Source: Merdimmobilis hominis (lineage in GTDB: Bacteria > Bacillota > Clostridia > Oscillospirales > Ruminococcaceae). Taken from it: DNA of 64,000 nucleotides. The notes beneath the pieces are model-generated. The model did not search any database, had not been told where the DNA came from, and saw only the letters and a program-made list of their open reading frames with translations. A program made the translations under genes and the position numbers. Positions within the stretch are counted from its first letter, which is position 1. Each line of letters begins with the position of its first letter. The stretch spans positions 1 to 64,000 of the forward strand of contig NZ_JACJKY010000008.1 in NCBI RefSeq assembly GCF_016901855.1, in the 5' to 3' direction. Positions 7,551 through 17,651 of this stretch are shown here, piece by piece.

Positions 7551-9503
7551 TTATTCTTCGATCGCCTGCTCAGCGTCGGAATCAGCAGAACCATCCTGCG
7601 GTTCCTCTGCAGGTGCAGCCTGCGCATCCAATTCGCCGCGCATCAGTTTTTCGAATGTATCACCGTTGATCTTTTCGTTTTCAATCAGATAAACGGCAAC
7701 ACGGTCAAGCTGATCTCTGTGCGCTGCAAGCAGCGATTTTGCCTGATCGTATGCATCGTCAATCAACTTGCGGATTTCTTCGTCAATCTGCTGTGCAACT
7801 TCTTCGGAATAATTGCGCTGATGACCGAAATCTCTGCCAAGGAAAACTTCACCCTCCGGCTCGCCGTAGACGATCGGGCCGAGTTTTTCACTGAAGCCGT
7901 AACGTGTCACCATTTCGCGCGCAATGCGTGTTGCACGTTCAATATCGTTCGACGCGCCGGTGCAGATATCATCAAGCGCTGTTTCCTCTGCTGCACGGCC
8001 GCCCAGCAATGTGACGAGGTTTTCCACCATTTTGCGGCGTGACATATGCATCTGATCATCTGCCGGAAGGCTCATGGTATAGCCGGCTGCCATACCGCGC
8101 GGAATGATCGACACCTCGTGCACCTTATCCTGTGTTTCGCAGTAGTAGGTGACGACAGCGTGACCGGCCTCGTGATATGCTGTGATTTTTTTATCGTGGT
8201 CGTTGATTTTGTGCGACCGTTTCTCCGGTCCAGCCACCACTTTGATGGTAGCCGCTTCGATATCTTCCTCGGTAATTGCCATGCGTTTATTCTTTGCCGC
8301 AAGCAACGCCGCCTCATTCAGCAGGTTTTCAAGATCCGCACCGGTAAAGCCCGCGGTGGTGCGTGCGATTTTGTTTAAGTCCACATCAAAGCCGAGCGGT
8401 TTGTTGCGCGCATGCACTTTGAGAATTTCCTCACGGCCTTTGACATCCGGATAGCCGACAACAACCTGACGGTCAAAACGGCCCGGACGCAGCAATGCCG
8501 GATCGAGTACATCGCGGCGGTTGGTTGCCGCAATAATGATGACGCCTTCATTTTCACCAAAGCCGTCCATTTCAACGAGCAGCTGGTTCAATGTCTGTTC
8601 GCGTTCATCGTGACCGCCGCCAAGTCCTGTGCCGCGCTGACGGCCGACCGCGTCGATCTCATCGATGAATACGATTGCCGGTGCGTTTTTCTTCGCGGTC
8701 GAGAACAAGTCACGCACACGCGATGCGCCGACGCCGACGAACATTTCCACAAAGTCCGAACCGGAAATCGAATAAAACGGTACGCCTGCCTCGCCTGCAA
8801 CGGCTCTTGCAAGCAGCGTTTTACCGGTACCCGGAGGGCCTACAAGCAGCACGCCTTTCGGAATACGCGCACCCAGACTGTTAAAACGATCCGGATGTTT
8901 TAAGAACTGTACAATCTCGTTTAATTCTTCTTTTTCCTCGTCGGCACCTGCAACCTCGGCAAATGTTGTCTTTTTGCCTGACTGCAGTGTTTTTGCGCCG
9001 GCTTTGCTGAACTGATTGATTTTTCCGCCGCCTGCCTGACGCGAGAACATGAAGAACAAGAACACCAGCAGTCCCACCGTGATCAAAATCGAGATCAGCG
9101 GGAAAATCCACGACGTATCGGTCGGCGCGATATACTGATATTTCATTTCCTCGCCGGCATTGTCGATGTTGTACTGCTCAACGTACGGATCAATGTCCTC
9201 TAAAAACTTCGCAACGTATGCCACCTGTGTTTTGACATACTTGTTTCCGTCTTTATCTGTGGCGGTTGCTTTGATCGATTCGGCTTTCGGATTGTCCATA
9301 TCGATTTTCATTTCAATCTGTCCGCTGCCCAAATCAAGCGAATATTCCTCAACCAGTCCGTCTTTAAACATATAGACGACATCAGAATATTGATATGTGT
9401 CGCCGCCGGTCGGTTTGACCATCGACGACATCATATAGACGCCGAGCATCAACGCAACAATCAGACCAAGATAGATAAAGATGGTCTTTCTTTTATTCTG
9501 CAA
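7551..9503 (-). CDS. ftsH: ATP-dependent zinc metalloprotease FtsH
   Basis: A 650-aa membrane-bound AAA+ protease that degrades misfolded membrane proteins and regulators. It has two transmembrane helices (about residues 8-26 and 132-153) around an extracytoplasmic domain. The AAA module has Walker A GPPGTGKT, Walker B IVFIDEID and a second-region SRH. The peptidase carries the zinc motif HEAGH. The C-terminal tail is Ala/Glu-rich. The start is a TTG at 9503 with GGGAG upstream; no in-frame ATG fits. It follows hpt by 23 bp, the classic tilS-hpt-ftsH order. Confidence 0.97.
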   Translation of the reverse strand: MQNKRKTIFIYLGLIVALMLGVYMMSSMVKPTGGDTYQYSDVVYMFKDGLVEEYSLDLGSGQIEMKIDMDNPKAESIKATATDKDGNKYVKTQVAYVAKFLEDIDPYVEQYNIDNAGEEMKYQYIAPTDTSWIFPLISILITVGLLVFLFFMFSRQAGGGKINQFSKAGAKTLQSGKKTTFAEVAGADEEKEELNEIVQFLKHPDRFNSLGARIPKGVLLVGPPGTGKTLLARAVAGEAGVPFYSISGSDFVEMFVGVGASRVRDLFSTAKKNAPAIVFIDEIDAVGRQRGTGLGGGHDEREQTLNQLLVEMDGFGENEGVIIIAATNRRDVLDPALLRPGRFDRQVVVGYPDVKGREEILKVHARNKPLGFDVDLNKIARTTAGFTGADLENLLNEAALLAAKNKRMAITEEDIEAATIKVVAGPEKRSHKINDHDKKITAYHEAGHAVVTYYCETQDKVHEVSIIPRGMAAGYTMSLPADDQMHMSRRKMVENLVTLLGGRAAEETALDDICTGASNDIERATRIAREMVTRYGFSEKLGPIVYGEPEGEVFLGRDFGHQRNYSEEVAQQIDEEIRKLIDDAYDQAKSLLAAHRDQLDRVAVYLIENEKINGDTFEKLMRGELDAQAAPAEEPQDGSADSDAEQAIEE

Positions 9504-9526
9504 TCAAATCCACTCCCTTGTGTTTG

Positions 9527-10066
9527 TTATTTTTCGTATACCGACGGTTTTAATACACCGATATACGGAAGATTTCTGTATTTCTCAGCGAAATCGAGGC
9601 CATAACCCACCACAAATTCGTCCGGCACTTCAAAGCCGCTGTAATCTGCAAAAATATCCGCTTTGCGGCGCTCCGGCTTATCGAGCAGTGTGCAGATTTT
9701 GATCGAACGCGGTCCGCGCTCCAGCAGGATTTTTTTGATATACGAAAGGGTTAAGCCCGAGTCCAAAATGTCCTCAACGATCAAAAGATCGCGGCCGGCA
9801 AGCTCGATGTCCAAGTCTTTGATGATTTTGACAACGCCGCTTGTTTTCGCACCCGAGCCATAGCTCGAAACGCTCATGAAGTCAATCTCCGCCGGAACGG
9901 TCACTGCACGCATCAAGTCTGCCATAAACACAACAGAGCCTTTGAGCACGCTGACCATCATCAGATTTTTGCCCTCATAATCTTTGCTGATCTGTGCGCC
10001 GATTTCCTGTACTTTTTTTGCAAGCTCTTCTTCTGAAATGAGTACGTTTAAGATATCGTTTTCCAC
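9527..10066 (-). CDS. hpt: Hypoxanthine phosphoribosyltransferase
   Basis: A 179-aa purine-salvage enzyme making IMP or GMP from hypoxanthine or guanine and PRPP. The PRPP-binding motif [14 protein letters not shown] and the N-terminal segment [16 protein letters not shown] are intact. The start is a GTG at 10066 with GGAGGAATAACAG upstream. It lies 3 bp after the tilS stop and upstream of ftsH; in Bacillus, HprT and TilS also work with FtsH as a conserved cluster. Confidence 0.96.
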   Translation of the reverse strand: MENDILNVLISEEELAKKVQEIGAQISKDYEGKNLMMVSVLKGSVVFMADLMRAVTVPAEIDFMSVSSYGSGAKTSGVVKIIKDLDIELAGRDLLIVEDILDSGLTLSYIKKILLERGPRSIKICTLLDKPERRKADIFADYSGFEVPDEFVVGYGLDFAEKYRNLPYIGVLKPSVYEK

Positions 10067-10069
10067 CTG

Positions 10070-11413
10070 TTATTCCTCCGTTTTGTCAATGATAAAAAGC
10101 AGGACATTTGTTGTGTCGCCGCTTACTTCCATTCCTTTTTTGGCACCAAAGCCAACCACACCGATCACGCCGGTTTCGTCGCAGACAATCGGTACTGCCG
10201 ATTTTTCAAACGGTGTAAATCCCGATTCCGAAAACAGCTTTTTAATCTTTCTGGTCACACCTGTTTTCGCAGAGCAAAACCGGTCGCCGTCTATGCGGCT
10301 TCGCAGTGTGATCTGTCCCTTTATTGTATCATAGTCAAGTGCAAGATATAATAAATTTTTATAAACTTTTTGGTATACATCTGCGTCTGCGCGCGTCATT
10401 TTCTCACACCGCACCGCGCCATACGGTGTATTGGCTGTCATCCCCGGTGACATTCTAACCGCATAAGGCGAAGCAGGCGTGCATTCACCGGCGGTCAGCA
10501 CACCGCGCCGGATAAAAAAGCAAACGCCGTTTTGCGCGGTCAAGCTTCCGGATGCCATCGAAAACAGTGCGCAAAGCCGTTCACAGAGAATCTCACTCTC
10601 GCCAGCACCTGTTTCGTTTAAAATCGCAAGCGCTGTACGCCGTACGATTGCCGGATGCTCGTGCGCAAGACTGCGGCAGTCATATTTCCCGTTTGCCATG
10701 CGCATGGCAGCAAGCCGCTTTGCTGTCTGAAAGCTGAAATAATCGTCATCAATCGATAACGACTGTGTCATCCGCGCAATCGCCTGCACTGCGCCGGGAT
10801 GCACTGCACAAAGTGCCGGAATCACCGTATGCCGCACGCGGTTTCGCGCATAAACGGTCATTTCGTTCGTCGAATCGGTCCGGTATTCAATCTGTTCATC
10901 CCGGCAATACGCTTCAATCTCCTCGCGCGTCACCGATAGAAACGGCCGCAGAATCACGCCCCGTTTTTTCGGAATCCCGCACAAGCCGTGCAGTCCGGTG
11001 CCGCGCGCCATCCGGTACAGCACCGTTTCGACCTGATCGTTTTTGGTATGCGCCGTCATGATGAACTTGGCACCCGTTTTCTGCCGGATTTCTTCAAAAA
11101 ACAAATACCGCACAAGCCGGCCTGCTTCCTCGACGGTGCATTTTTGCTTTTTTGCAAGCTTAAAGACGTCCGCACATCGTTCAAAATACGGCACGTCGTA
11201 CGCTTTGCACCGCTCTTTTACAAACCGTGCATCCGCGTCGGATTCTTCGCCGCGCAAACAATGATTTACATGGCACACTGTGACCCGATAGCCGCACCGA
11301 ACGAGCGCATGCAGCAGCGCGCTCGAATCTGCACCGCCCGAAACGCCCACGACAACACCGTCACACGGCTTTGCACCGCTTTGTCTGACTGCCTGCTCAC
11401 ATGGGTGGTTCAT
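10070..11413 (-). CDS. tilS: tRNA(Ile)-lysidine synthase
   Basis: A 447-aa enzyme that converts the wobble C of the tRNA-Ile CAU anticodon to lysidine, so that it reads AUA. The PP-loop motif VVGVSGGADSSALLH is at about residues 20-34. The C-terminal TilS domain contains FTPFEKSAVPIVCDETGVIG. The frame runs open to 11656, but the ATG at 11413 has GGAG upstream and places the PP-loop at the usual position. The start overlaps the dnaB stop by 17 bp, so the two are probably coupled. Confidence 0.93.
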   Translation of the reverse strand: MNHPCEQAVRQSGAKPCDGVVVGVSGGADSSALLHALVRCGYRVTVCHVNHCLRGEESDADARFVKERCKAYDVPYFERCADVFKLAKKQKCTVEEAGRLVRYLFFEEIRQKTGAKFIMTAHTKNDQVETVLYRMARGTGLHGLCGIPKKRGVILRPFLSVTREEIEAYCRDEQIEYRTDSTNEMTVYARNRVRHTVIPALCAVHPGAVQAIARMTQSLSIDDDYFSFQTAKRLAAMRMANGKYDCRSLAHEHPAIVRRTALAILNETGAGESEILCERLCALFSMASGSLTAQNGVCFFIRRGVLTAGECTPASPYAVRMSPGMTANTPYGAVRCEKMTRADADVYQKVYKNLLYLALDYDTIKGQITLRSRIDGDRFCSAKTGVTRKIKKLFSESGFTPFEKSAVPIVCDETGVIGVVGFGAKKGMEVSGDTTNVLLFIIDKTEE

Positions 11414-12764
11414 CGCGGTATTTCTCCACATCTTCAAACCGGGTGTACTGACCGATCCAGCGCAGATCCACATCACCGGTAGAGCCATGACGGTTTTTCG
11501 CAACGATGCATTGTGCGTCGTTGCGGTCTTCTGTGTCTTCCTCGTAATAATCCTCGCGGTACAAAAACAGAACAATATCGGCGTCCTGCTCGATCGAGCC
11601 GGAGTCACGCAGGTCGGAGAGCATCGGTTTGTGTCCCTGACGCTGTTCTGCCGCACGGGAAAGCTGAGAAAGCAGCAGAATCGGCACGTCCAGCTCTTTC
11701 GCCATAATCTTTAACCCTCGCGTGAGCTGGGAAATTTCCTGTACACGGTTTTCCGACCGCTTACCGGTCGACATAAGCTGCAAATAGTCGATAACGACGA
11801 GTCCTAAGTTCTTAAGCCGCATCAGCCGCGCTTTGATATCATTGACTGTGACGCCTGCCGCATCGCTGAAATAGAAATTCATCCGGCTTAACACATCGGC
11901 ACAGCTTGCAAGCTGAACCCATTCGTCGGCGGTTAATTGTCCCACACGAAGCTTATGGCTTTCGATCCGTGCCTCGGACGACATTGCACGCGAAACGAGC
12001 TGTTCGTTCGACATCTCAAGCGAAAACATCACGACTTCCTTCTGCGGATATCGTCTTGCCACATTGAGTGCGACGTTCATCGCAAAACTTGATTTACCCA
12101 TGCCCGGACGTGCCGCCAGCAAAATCAGGTCGGAACGGTTTAAGCCGCCGAGCATCTTATCAAGCTGCGAAAATCCGCTGCGCAGACCCAAGTATTGCTC
12201 TTTATCCTCGCCGGTCATTTTCAAAAGCCGGTCATACGTCTCGATAATAACGGAATCCATCTTCGCAAGCGCGGTGTCATCTCTGCCCTGACGGATATCA
12301 TAAACGCGCTGTTCCGCATATTCAAGCACCTGCTCCGCCGCATATTCACCGTCGCGCGCACGTGCCACAATGTCACCGCACGCCGTAATCAGCGACCGCA
12401 GATAATATTTTTCTTTCACAATCCGGCAGTATTCCGACAGATTCGCCGTTGTCGGCACAATCTCCATCAGCTGTACCAGATAAAGCTTCGCATTTTCCGC
12501 GCTGTCGAACACCTCGCCGCGCACAACCTCATCAAGTACTGTAATAAAGTCGATCGTGCGGCTTAGGTTAAACATGCCAATGAGAATCGAAAACAGCTCC
12601 TGATGCTGTCTTCTGTAAAACATCTCCGGACGCGAAACCTGCTCAAGCACCACTGCAATCCGATCCGGTTCAAGCAAAAGCGCACCGAGTACGGACTGCT
12701 CCGCCTCCAGGCTGTACGGCAGATTTTCAAGCGTTTCGGCCGTGATGGTGTTTTGCTGCTCCAT
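11397..12764 (-). CDS. dnaB: Replicative DNA helicase DnaB
   Basis: A 455-aa hexameric replication-fork helicase. The N-terminal domain starts at NLPYSLEAEQSVLGALLLEP. The RecA-like domain has Walker A ARPGMGKSSFAMN, Walker B LVVIDYLQLM and the C-terminal RDSGSIEQDADIVLFLYRED segment. The ATG at 12764 directly follows AAAGGAGGCGTTTGC. No intein is present. Order rplI-dnaB is standard in Firmicutes; a hairpin at 12806-12834 lies in the gap. Confidence 0.97.
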   Translation of the reverse strand: MEQQNTITAETLENLPYSLEAEQSVLGALLLEPDRIAVVLEQVSRPEMFYRRQHQELFSILIGMFNLSRTIDFITVLDEVVRGEVFDSAENAKLYLVQLMEIVPTTANLSEYCRIVKEKYYLRSLITACGDIVARARDGEYAAEQVLEYAEQRVYDIRQGRDDTALAKMDSVIIETYDRLLKMTGEDKEQYLGLRSGFSQLDKMLGGLNRSDLILLAARPGMGKSSFAMNVALNVARRYPQKEVVMFSLEMSNEQLVSRAMSSEARIESHKLRVGQLTADEWVQLASCADVLSRMNFYFSDAAGVTVNDIKARLMRLKNLGLVVIDYLQLMSTGKRSENRVQEISQLTRGLKIMAKELDVPILLLSQLSRAAEQRQGHKPMLSDLRDSGSIEQDADIVLFLYREDYYEEDTEDRNDAQCIVAKNRHGSTGDVDLRWIGQYTRFEDVEKYRDEPPM

Positions 12765-12805
12765 GCAAACGCCTCCTTTTTTGAACACCCCAAAAACGAA
12801 AAATA

Positions 12806-12834
12806 AGCCTATCCGCCGGGACAGGCTCTCTTTC
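12806..12834 (-). terminator. Hairpin between rplI and dnaB
   Basis: AGCCTATCC / GGACAGGCT stem with a GCCG loop; on the minus strand it is followed by TTATTTTT. Probably a partial internal terminator that lowers dnaB relative to rplI. Confidence 0.55.
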
Positions 12835-12839
12835 GGTTG

Positions 12840-13289
12840 TTATTGTGCTTCTTTGACACTCACATTCAGTGTCGCGGTCACACCTGTATGAAGTTTGACT
12901 TCGCAGGTGTACTCACCAAACGTCTTGATATCCGATTTCACCGAAATCTTCTTTTTGTTGAGATTCAAACGGAACTGCTCGTTTGCCGCATCCGCAATTT
13001 CTTTTGCTGTCACAGCGCCGAACAGCCGGCCGCCGGTTCCTGCTTTTGCAAATACGGTGATCGTTTTGCCGTCGATCTGTGCTGCCGCTGCTTTTGCCTC
13101 ATCGAGTGCAACCTGTGCGTGATGTGCTGCTGCCTCATCTTTTGTTTTTTTCTCGTTCATCGCCGCAGCGCTTGCCTCTACAGCCAGTCCGCGTTTTAAT
13201 AAAAAGTTTTTTGCATATCCGTCGGATACCTTCACAAGCTCGCCTGCTTTTCCGGTTCCTTTGACATCCTGTTTTAAAATAACCTGCAT
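12840..13289 (-). CDS. rplI: 50S ribosomal protein L9
   Basis: A 149-aa two-domain ribosomal protein. The N-terminal domain has [20 protein letters not shown] and [18 protein letters not shown], followed by the long connecting helix and the C-terminal domain. Its ATG follows the gdpP stop codon without a gap (TAAATG), so it is translationally coupled to gdpP; gdpP-rplI-dnaB is a well-known gene order. Confidence 0.97.
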   Translation of the reverse strand: MQVILKQDVKGTGKAGELVKVSDGYAKNFLLKRGLAVEASAAAMNEKKTKDEAAAHHAQVALDEAKAAAAQIDGKTITVFAKAGTGGRLFGAVTAKEIADAANEQFRLNLNKKKISVKSDIKTFGEYTCEVKLHTGVTATLNVSVKEAQ

Positions 13290-15284
13290 TTATGCTTCCG
13301 CCTTTCTTTCCTTTTTCTCTTGTTCGGCAACGTATTCTTCAATAATTGCCGCCAGCTTTGTGCGTACCAAATGACATTCGGTATCTTTGATCTGCGCGCC
13401 GGCCATTGTATGATGTCCGCCGCCGCCAAGCTGTTCCATGATGACCTGCACGTTAAATGCACCCATGGAGCGTGCGGAAATATTGACATTTCCGTTTTCC
13501 TGATATAATACAAACGAAGCTTTCACTCCGTTGATATTCAAAAGTTCATCTGCCGCCTGCGGTGCGATCACGCGCATATCATCCGCTGCAAAATCGCACA
13601 CCGAAATCGCACAGCCGCAGCCTTTGACAATCTCCGCGTTCGACACGATCTGTGTGCGCCGGCGATACGACTCAATCGTCGAAGCAAACAGCTGATTGAC
13701 CGAAACGGTATCGGCGCCGAGCCGTCTTAAATATGCCGCTGCTTCAAACGTGCGCACGCCCGTTTTGACGACGAAATTCTTTGTATCGAGCATGATGCCT
13801 GCCAAAAGCGCTTCTGCTTCCATACGGCCAAGTCTGCATGCATCGCCTAAATACTGAATCAGCTCTGTCACCATTTCAGACGCACTCGATGCAAACGGCT
13901 CGTGATAAAAGATCACTGCATTTTGAATATGGTTGACCATTTTCCGGTGATGGTCAATGACAACCACCTGCTTGCACGCCTGATAAATCGCTGGACTTTC
14001 AATCAGATCCTGCGTATGCGTATCGACGATGATGAGCAGCGTTTTCTCATTGACAAGATCGCGTGCCACATCCGGCAGACAAATCAAATCCTGTTCCTTA
14101 TACTCGACCAGCCGCTGCACGAGCACATCCGCAAGATTGCGTCTTGAATCGAGCACAATCGAAGAATTCTTTCCAAGACAGCGCGCTGCTTTCGCCATGC
14201 CGATTGCAGAACCGAGTGCGTCCAGATCGGCGAATTTGTGTCCCATCACCAGCACATTGCTGCTGGCTTTAATGAGCTCTGCAAGTGCGGATGCCACGAT
14301 ACGCGTTTTAACCTTCGTCTGTTTTTCGACGCCTTTTGAAAAACCGCCGAAGAACTCATATCCGCCGTCCGTTTTGATGGCAACCTGGTCACCGCCGCGT
14401 CCGAGCGCCATTTCGAGCGCCTGCCGTGCTTCATTCTCCGCGCGCTTCATATTATCCGTCACACGCGAAACACCGATTGACAAAGTAACCGGTGTGCGGT
14501 TCTCTGTTTCCACCATACGCACTTTGTCGAGAATTTGGAAGCGATTGCGCCGCATTTTGTCAAGATCCTGGCTCTCAACCACCATGACATAACGGTCATG
14601 GTCAATCCGGCGGATAAATCCGCTGGTTTCATCGGCAAATTCCTGAATGATATTGCGTACGTCGTTTAGAAGCTTCAATTTGTTGTTTTCCGGTTCGCGG
14701 TTAATGGTTTCTTCGTAGTTATCAATCAGCATGGACAAAATGACAGGACGCTTTTTCTCCTCTTCGCGCCGCTTGTTCTCAAGCCTCGTCACATCCACAA
14801 AATACATTGCATAAAACGACTGGGGGCCGGCCGTTTTCATGCAGAATGTCTGATAAAATCCACCTTGACATCCAATCATGCGCGGTCCGTTTTCCGCAAT
14901 ATCCTCAGGCGAATCCGGAAACAGGTAGCTTAATCCATAACCGAAAATATCATCACCGTCATGGAGCACCACCGAACGAAACATCTCGTTATACCAAACA
15001 ATCTCCCCCGCCTCTGTTGAAAAAAGCACGGGCATGGGGAAATACAGCAGTCCTGCTTCCTGTGAATCAGACAGCATTTTGCCGATCGAGGACATCGACT
15101 TGCGAAGATCCTGCTGAATCCGGAAGATTTTGATCGCCGCAATCGTATCCACGACGATAACAAACGGCGCTGTGATCAAAAACAGCCGCCAGTCCGCCAA
15201 AAACAACAGACCCCACAGCACGAGTGTCATCAGTATCAGCAGTGCATATAATGGTCTTATGAGCCAAAATCGTTTTTGCTTCAT
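13290..15284 (-). CDS. gdpP: Cyclic-di-AMP phosphodiesterase GdpP-type (DHH family)
   Basis: A 664-aa membrane protein that hydrolyses c-di-AMP. It has two N-terminal membrane helices (about residues 9-50), a degenerate PAS domain, a degenerate GGDEF domain (LSIGVSRVTDNMKRAENEA), then a DHH/DHHA1 catalytic unit. The metal motifs are present: GHKFADLDALGSAIG, VDTHTQD, VVVIDHHRK and GGGGHHTMAGAQI. The ATG at 15284 is chosen over a GTG-less extension to 15305. It is placed between rnjA and rplI. Confidence 0.94.
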   Translation of the reverse strand: MKQKRFWLIRPLYALLILMTLVLWGLLFLADWRLFLITAPFVIVVDTIAAIKIFRIQQDLRKSMSSIGKMLSDSQEAGLLYFPMPVLFSTEAGEIVWYNEMFRSVVLHDGDDIFGYGLSYLFPDSPEDIAENGPRMIGCQGGFYQTFCMKTAGPQSFYAMYFVDVTRLENKRREEEKKRPVILSMLIDNYEETINREPENNKLKLLNDVRNIIQEFADETSGFIRRIDHDRYVMVVESQDLDKMRRNRFQILDKVRMVETENRTPVTLSIGVSRVTDNMKRAENEARQALEMALGRGGDQVAIKTDGGYEFFGGFSKGVEKQTKVKTRIVASALAELIKASSNVLVMGHKFADLDALGSAIGMAKAARCLGKNSSIVLDSRRNLADVLVQRLVEYKEQDLICLPDVARDLVNEKTLLIIVDTHTQDLIESPAIYQACKQVVVIDHHRKMVNHIQNAVIFYHEPFASSASEMVTELIQYLGDACRLGRMEAEALLAGIMLDTKNFVVKTGVRTFEAAAYLRRLGADTVSVNQLFASTIESYRRRTQIVSNAEIVKGCGCAISVCDFAADDMRVIAPQAADELLNINGVKASFVLYQENGNVNISARSMGAFNVQVIMEQLGGGGHHTMAGAQIKDTECHLVRTKLAAIIEEYVAEQEKKERKAEA

Positions 15285-15308
15285 AAAAAAGCCCCCTTGC
15301 GGCACCTA

Positions 15309-17255
15309 TTACACCTCTGTGATGATCGGCAGAATCATCGGGCCGCGTTTTGTCTTTTTATAGATATAATTCGAAAGTCCGTCACGGACGTTCATTTTAA
15401 TGGTGCTCCAATCGCGGATTCCCGAATCCAGGCACTGATCCAAAATATTCTTGACCACCTGTTTCGCTTCGGTCATGAGCTCCTCCGCTTCGCGCACATA
15501 CACAAATCCGCGCGATACAATATCCGGTCCTGCAAGCAGGGTACCGGTCAAACTCTCCATTGTGATGACCACAATAATCAAGCCGTCTTTTGCGAGATGC
15601 TGGCGGTCGCGCAGAACGATTGCGCCGACGTCGCCCACACCCAGTCCATCCACGAGCACACGTCCCGACGGCACGGTGCCTGTTTGGCTGATACCGTCCT
15701 CCGACACCGTAATCACCTGACCGATGTCGCTGATCATGACGTGCGACGGCTCAATGCCCATCGTTTTTGCAAGCTTTGCGCTCGCTTTCAAATGCTTGAA
15801 TTCACCGTGAATCGGCATGAAAAATTTCGGTCTGGTCATCGTCATGACGAGTGCTAATTCATCCTGGCAGGCGTGTCCCGAAACGTGCACTTCGTACATC
15901 GCTTCATACACAACCTCTGCGCCGAGCTTTAACAAATCATTGACCACACGGGTGACGTGCTTTTCGTTGCCGGGAATCGGCGTTGCAGAGATGATGATGA
16001 AATCCTGTGCGGTGACATTCACCTTGCGGTGATCGCCTGTTGCCATACGGGACAGCGCACTCATCGGCTCGCCCTGGCTTCCTGTTGTAATCACGACCAC
16101 CTTTTCCTGCGGATAGCGGGAAATCGTGTCGATGTCAACGAGCAGTCCTTCCGGAACGCTTAAATAGCCAAGCTCCACCGCAACCGACACGACGTTTTCC
16201 ATACTTCTGCCGGAAACTGCCACTTTGCGGCCGAATTTTTCCGCCACCGTGATAATCTGCTGAATGCGGTGAATATTCGAAGAGAACGACGCGATGATGA
16301 TGCGGCGTCCTTCTGCATTGGTAAACAATCCTTCAAATGAACGGCCGACTTTCCGTTCACTCGGTGTAGATCCGGGACGTTCTGCGTTCGTCGAATCAGA
16401 CAACAGACACAGCACGCCTTTTTCGCCAAGCTCAGCCAAACGTGCAAGGTCGGTCACGCCGCCCTCGATCGGGGTATAGTCGATCTTAAAGTCGCCCGTA
16501 TGCACCACGATGCCTGCCGGCGAATGGACGACAATGCCCATTGCGTCCGGAATCGAGTGATTCATATGGATAAACTCAACCTTCATGCATCCCATCTGGA
16601 TGGTATCACGCGGGTTGACGACAAACAGCTTCGCCTGATTCAAAAGACCGTGCTCTTTGAGCTTGCCTTTAATCAGTCCGATTGCAAGCGGTGACGCATA
16701 AATCGGAAGCGAAACACGTTTAAGCAGATACGGAATCGCACCGATATGATCCTCATGACCGTGGGTAATCACAATGCCGCGGATTTTATCGATATTCTGT
16801 TCAACATATGAAAAATCCGGAATCACCAGATCAACGCCCAGCATATCCGCGTCCGGGAATGCCAGTCCGCAGTCGATGATAAACATATCGCCGCAGCATT
16901 CATACAGCGTCATATTTTTGCCGATCTCATTGAGTCCGCCCAATGGAATGATATTGATCGGCGGTTTTTTTGCCTGTCTTTGCGGTGTGCGGCGTGTATT
17001 TTTCCGCGGTGCAGACGGTCTGTTCTGCTTTTTATTCGCGGTTTGTGTTTTTCTCTGCGGTTCGCCCGCCTGTTCCCGCTGCAAATCTGCCAAAAGCGCC
17101 TCCGGATTCAGCGGTTTGTATGTGCGCTTTCCGTTTGGTACACGGGGCGAACGCTTTTTCGTTTGCTTTTGCTCAGACGGTGCCATCCCGTCGTTTTCAT
17201 TTAATGATGCGTAATTCTTGCGCAATGTCAGTTCCCTCACTTCGGTTTTGTTCAT
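15309..17255 (-). CDS. rnjA: Ribonuclease J
   Basis: A 648-aa metallo-beta-lactamase/beta-CASP ribonuclease with 5'-exo and endo activity in mRNA decay and rRNA maturation. A basic, low-complexity N-terminal extension of about 90 residues (rich in Lys, Arg, Gln, Pro) precedes the core starting INIIPLGGLNEIGKNMTL. The metal motif HGHEDHIGAIPYLL and the beta-CASP HVSGHACQDELALV are intact. The start is uncertain: ATG 17255 lacks a clear ribosome site, and a TTG at 17276 or a downstream ATG are possible. First gene of the operon running to ftsH. Confidence 0.93.
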   Translation of the reverse strand: MNKTEVRELTLRKNYASLNENDGMAPSEQKQTKKRSPRVPNGKRTYKPLNPEALLADLQREQAGEPQRKTQTANKKQNRPSAPRKNTRRTPQRQAKKPPINIIPLGGLNEIGKNMTLYECCGDMFIIDCGLAFPDADMLGVDLVIPDFSYVEQNIDKIRGIVITHGHEDHIGAIPYLLKRVSLPIYASPLAIGLIKGKLKEHGLLNQAKLFVVNPRDTIQMGCMKVEFIHMNHSIPDAMGIVVHSPAGIVVHTGDFKIDYTPIEGGVTDLARLAELGEKGVLCLLSDSTNAERPGSTPSERKVGRSFEGLFTNAEGRRIIIASFSSNIHRIQQIITVAEKFGRKVAVSGRSMENVVSVAVELGYLSVPEGLLVDIDTISRYPQEKVVVITTGSQGEPMSALSRMATGDHRKVNVTAQDFIIISATPIPGNEKHVTRVVNDLLKLGAEVVYEAMYEVHVSGHACQDELALVMTMTRPKFFMPIHGEFKHLKASAKLAKTMGIEPSHVMISDIGQVITVSEDGISQTGTVPSGRVLVDGLGVGDVGAIVLRDRQHLAKDGLIIVVITMESLTGTLLAGPDIVSRGFVYVREAEELMTEAKQVVKNILDQCLDSGIRDWSTIKMNVRDGLSNYIYKKTKRGPMILPIITEV

Positions 17256-17462
17256 CGTCCGGATAAAAAGGTACAACTACCAAAGCCGACCTTATATATT
17301 CAAAAATCAAAGTCGGTATCCGGGATATGTATTCGTTTTTGTTGTGTGAAATCAAAAGAAACGGGAACAAAATCATGTTGTTCTGTGGCTGCCTGCCGTT
17401 TTTCTTTTTCATCCGATCTCTTTGCATCGGCAGCTGTTTCTTTTTTTACAGTTTCTCCGTAC

Positions 17463-17507
17463 ATCTACTGTAGATATTATTGTATAACGAATCATAAAAA
17501 CTGTCAA
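17463..17507 (-). promoter_or_regulatory. Promoter of the rnjA operon with a palindrome at the start site
   Basis: Minus-strand TTGACA (17502-17507), 17-bp spacer, TACAAT (17479-17484). A perfect inverted repeat ATCTAC-T-GTAGAT (17463-17475) covers the expected transcription start, the position of an operator. The leader to rnjA is about 215 nt and shows no recognised riboswitch. Confidence 0.7.
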
Positions 17508-17594
17508 GTCAGCTGCATTAGGCGCGCTGTGTTTTTCTATTTTATGTCATCTTTTTGCACGTCATACACCTTATTTTCTGTGAATCCCATCGAT

Positions 17595-17638
17595 AAAAAA
17601 ACGGAAGCATCGTCTGCATCTGCAAACCACGCTTCCGT
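17595..17638 (-). terminator. Terminator of lepA
   Basis: ACGGAAGC / GCTTCCGT stem (17601-17608, 17631-17638) with a 22-nt loop, followed on the minus strand by a T-run. Confidence 0.8.
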
Positions 17639-17651
17639 TTTGTCTTTCTTT

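Noticed and set aside
17197-17427. 76-codon frame in the rnjA leader running into rnjA
   Set aside because: Weak ribosome site and overlap with rnjA in another frame; could be a leader peptide but evidence is too thin.
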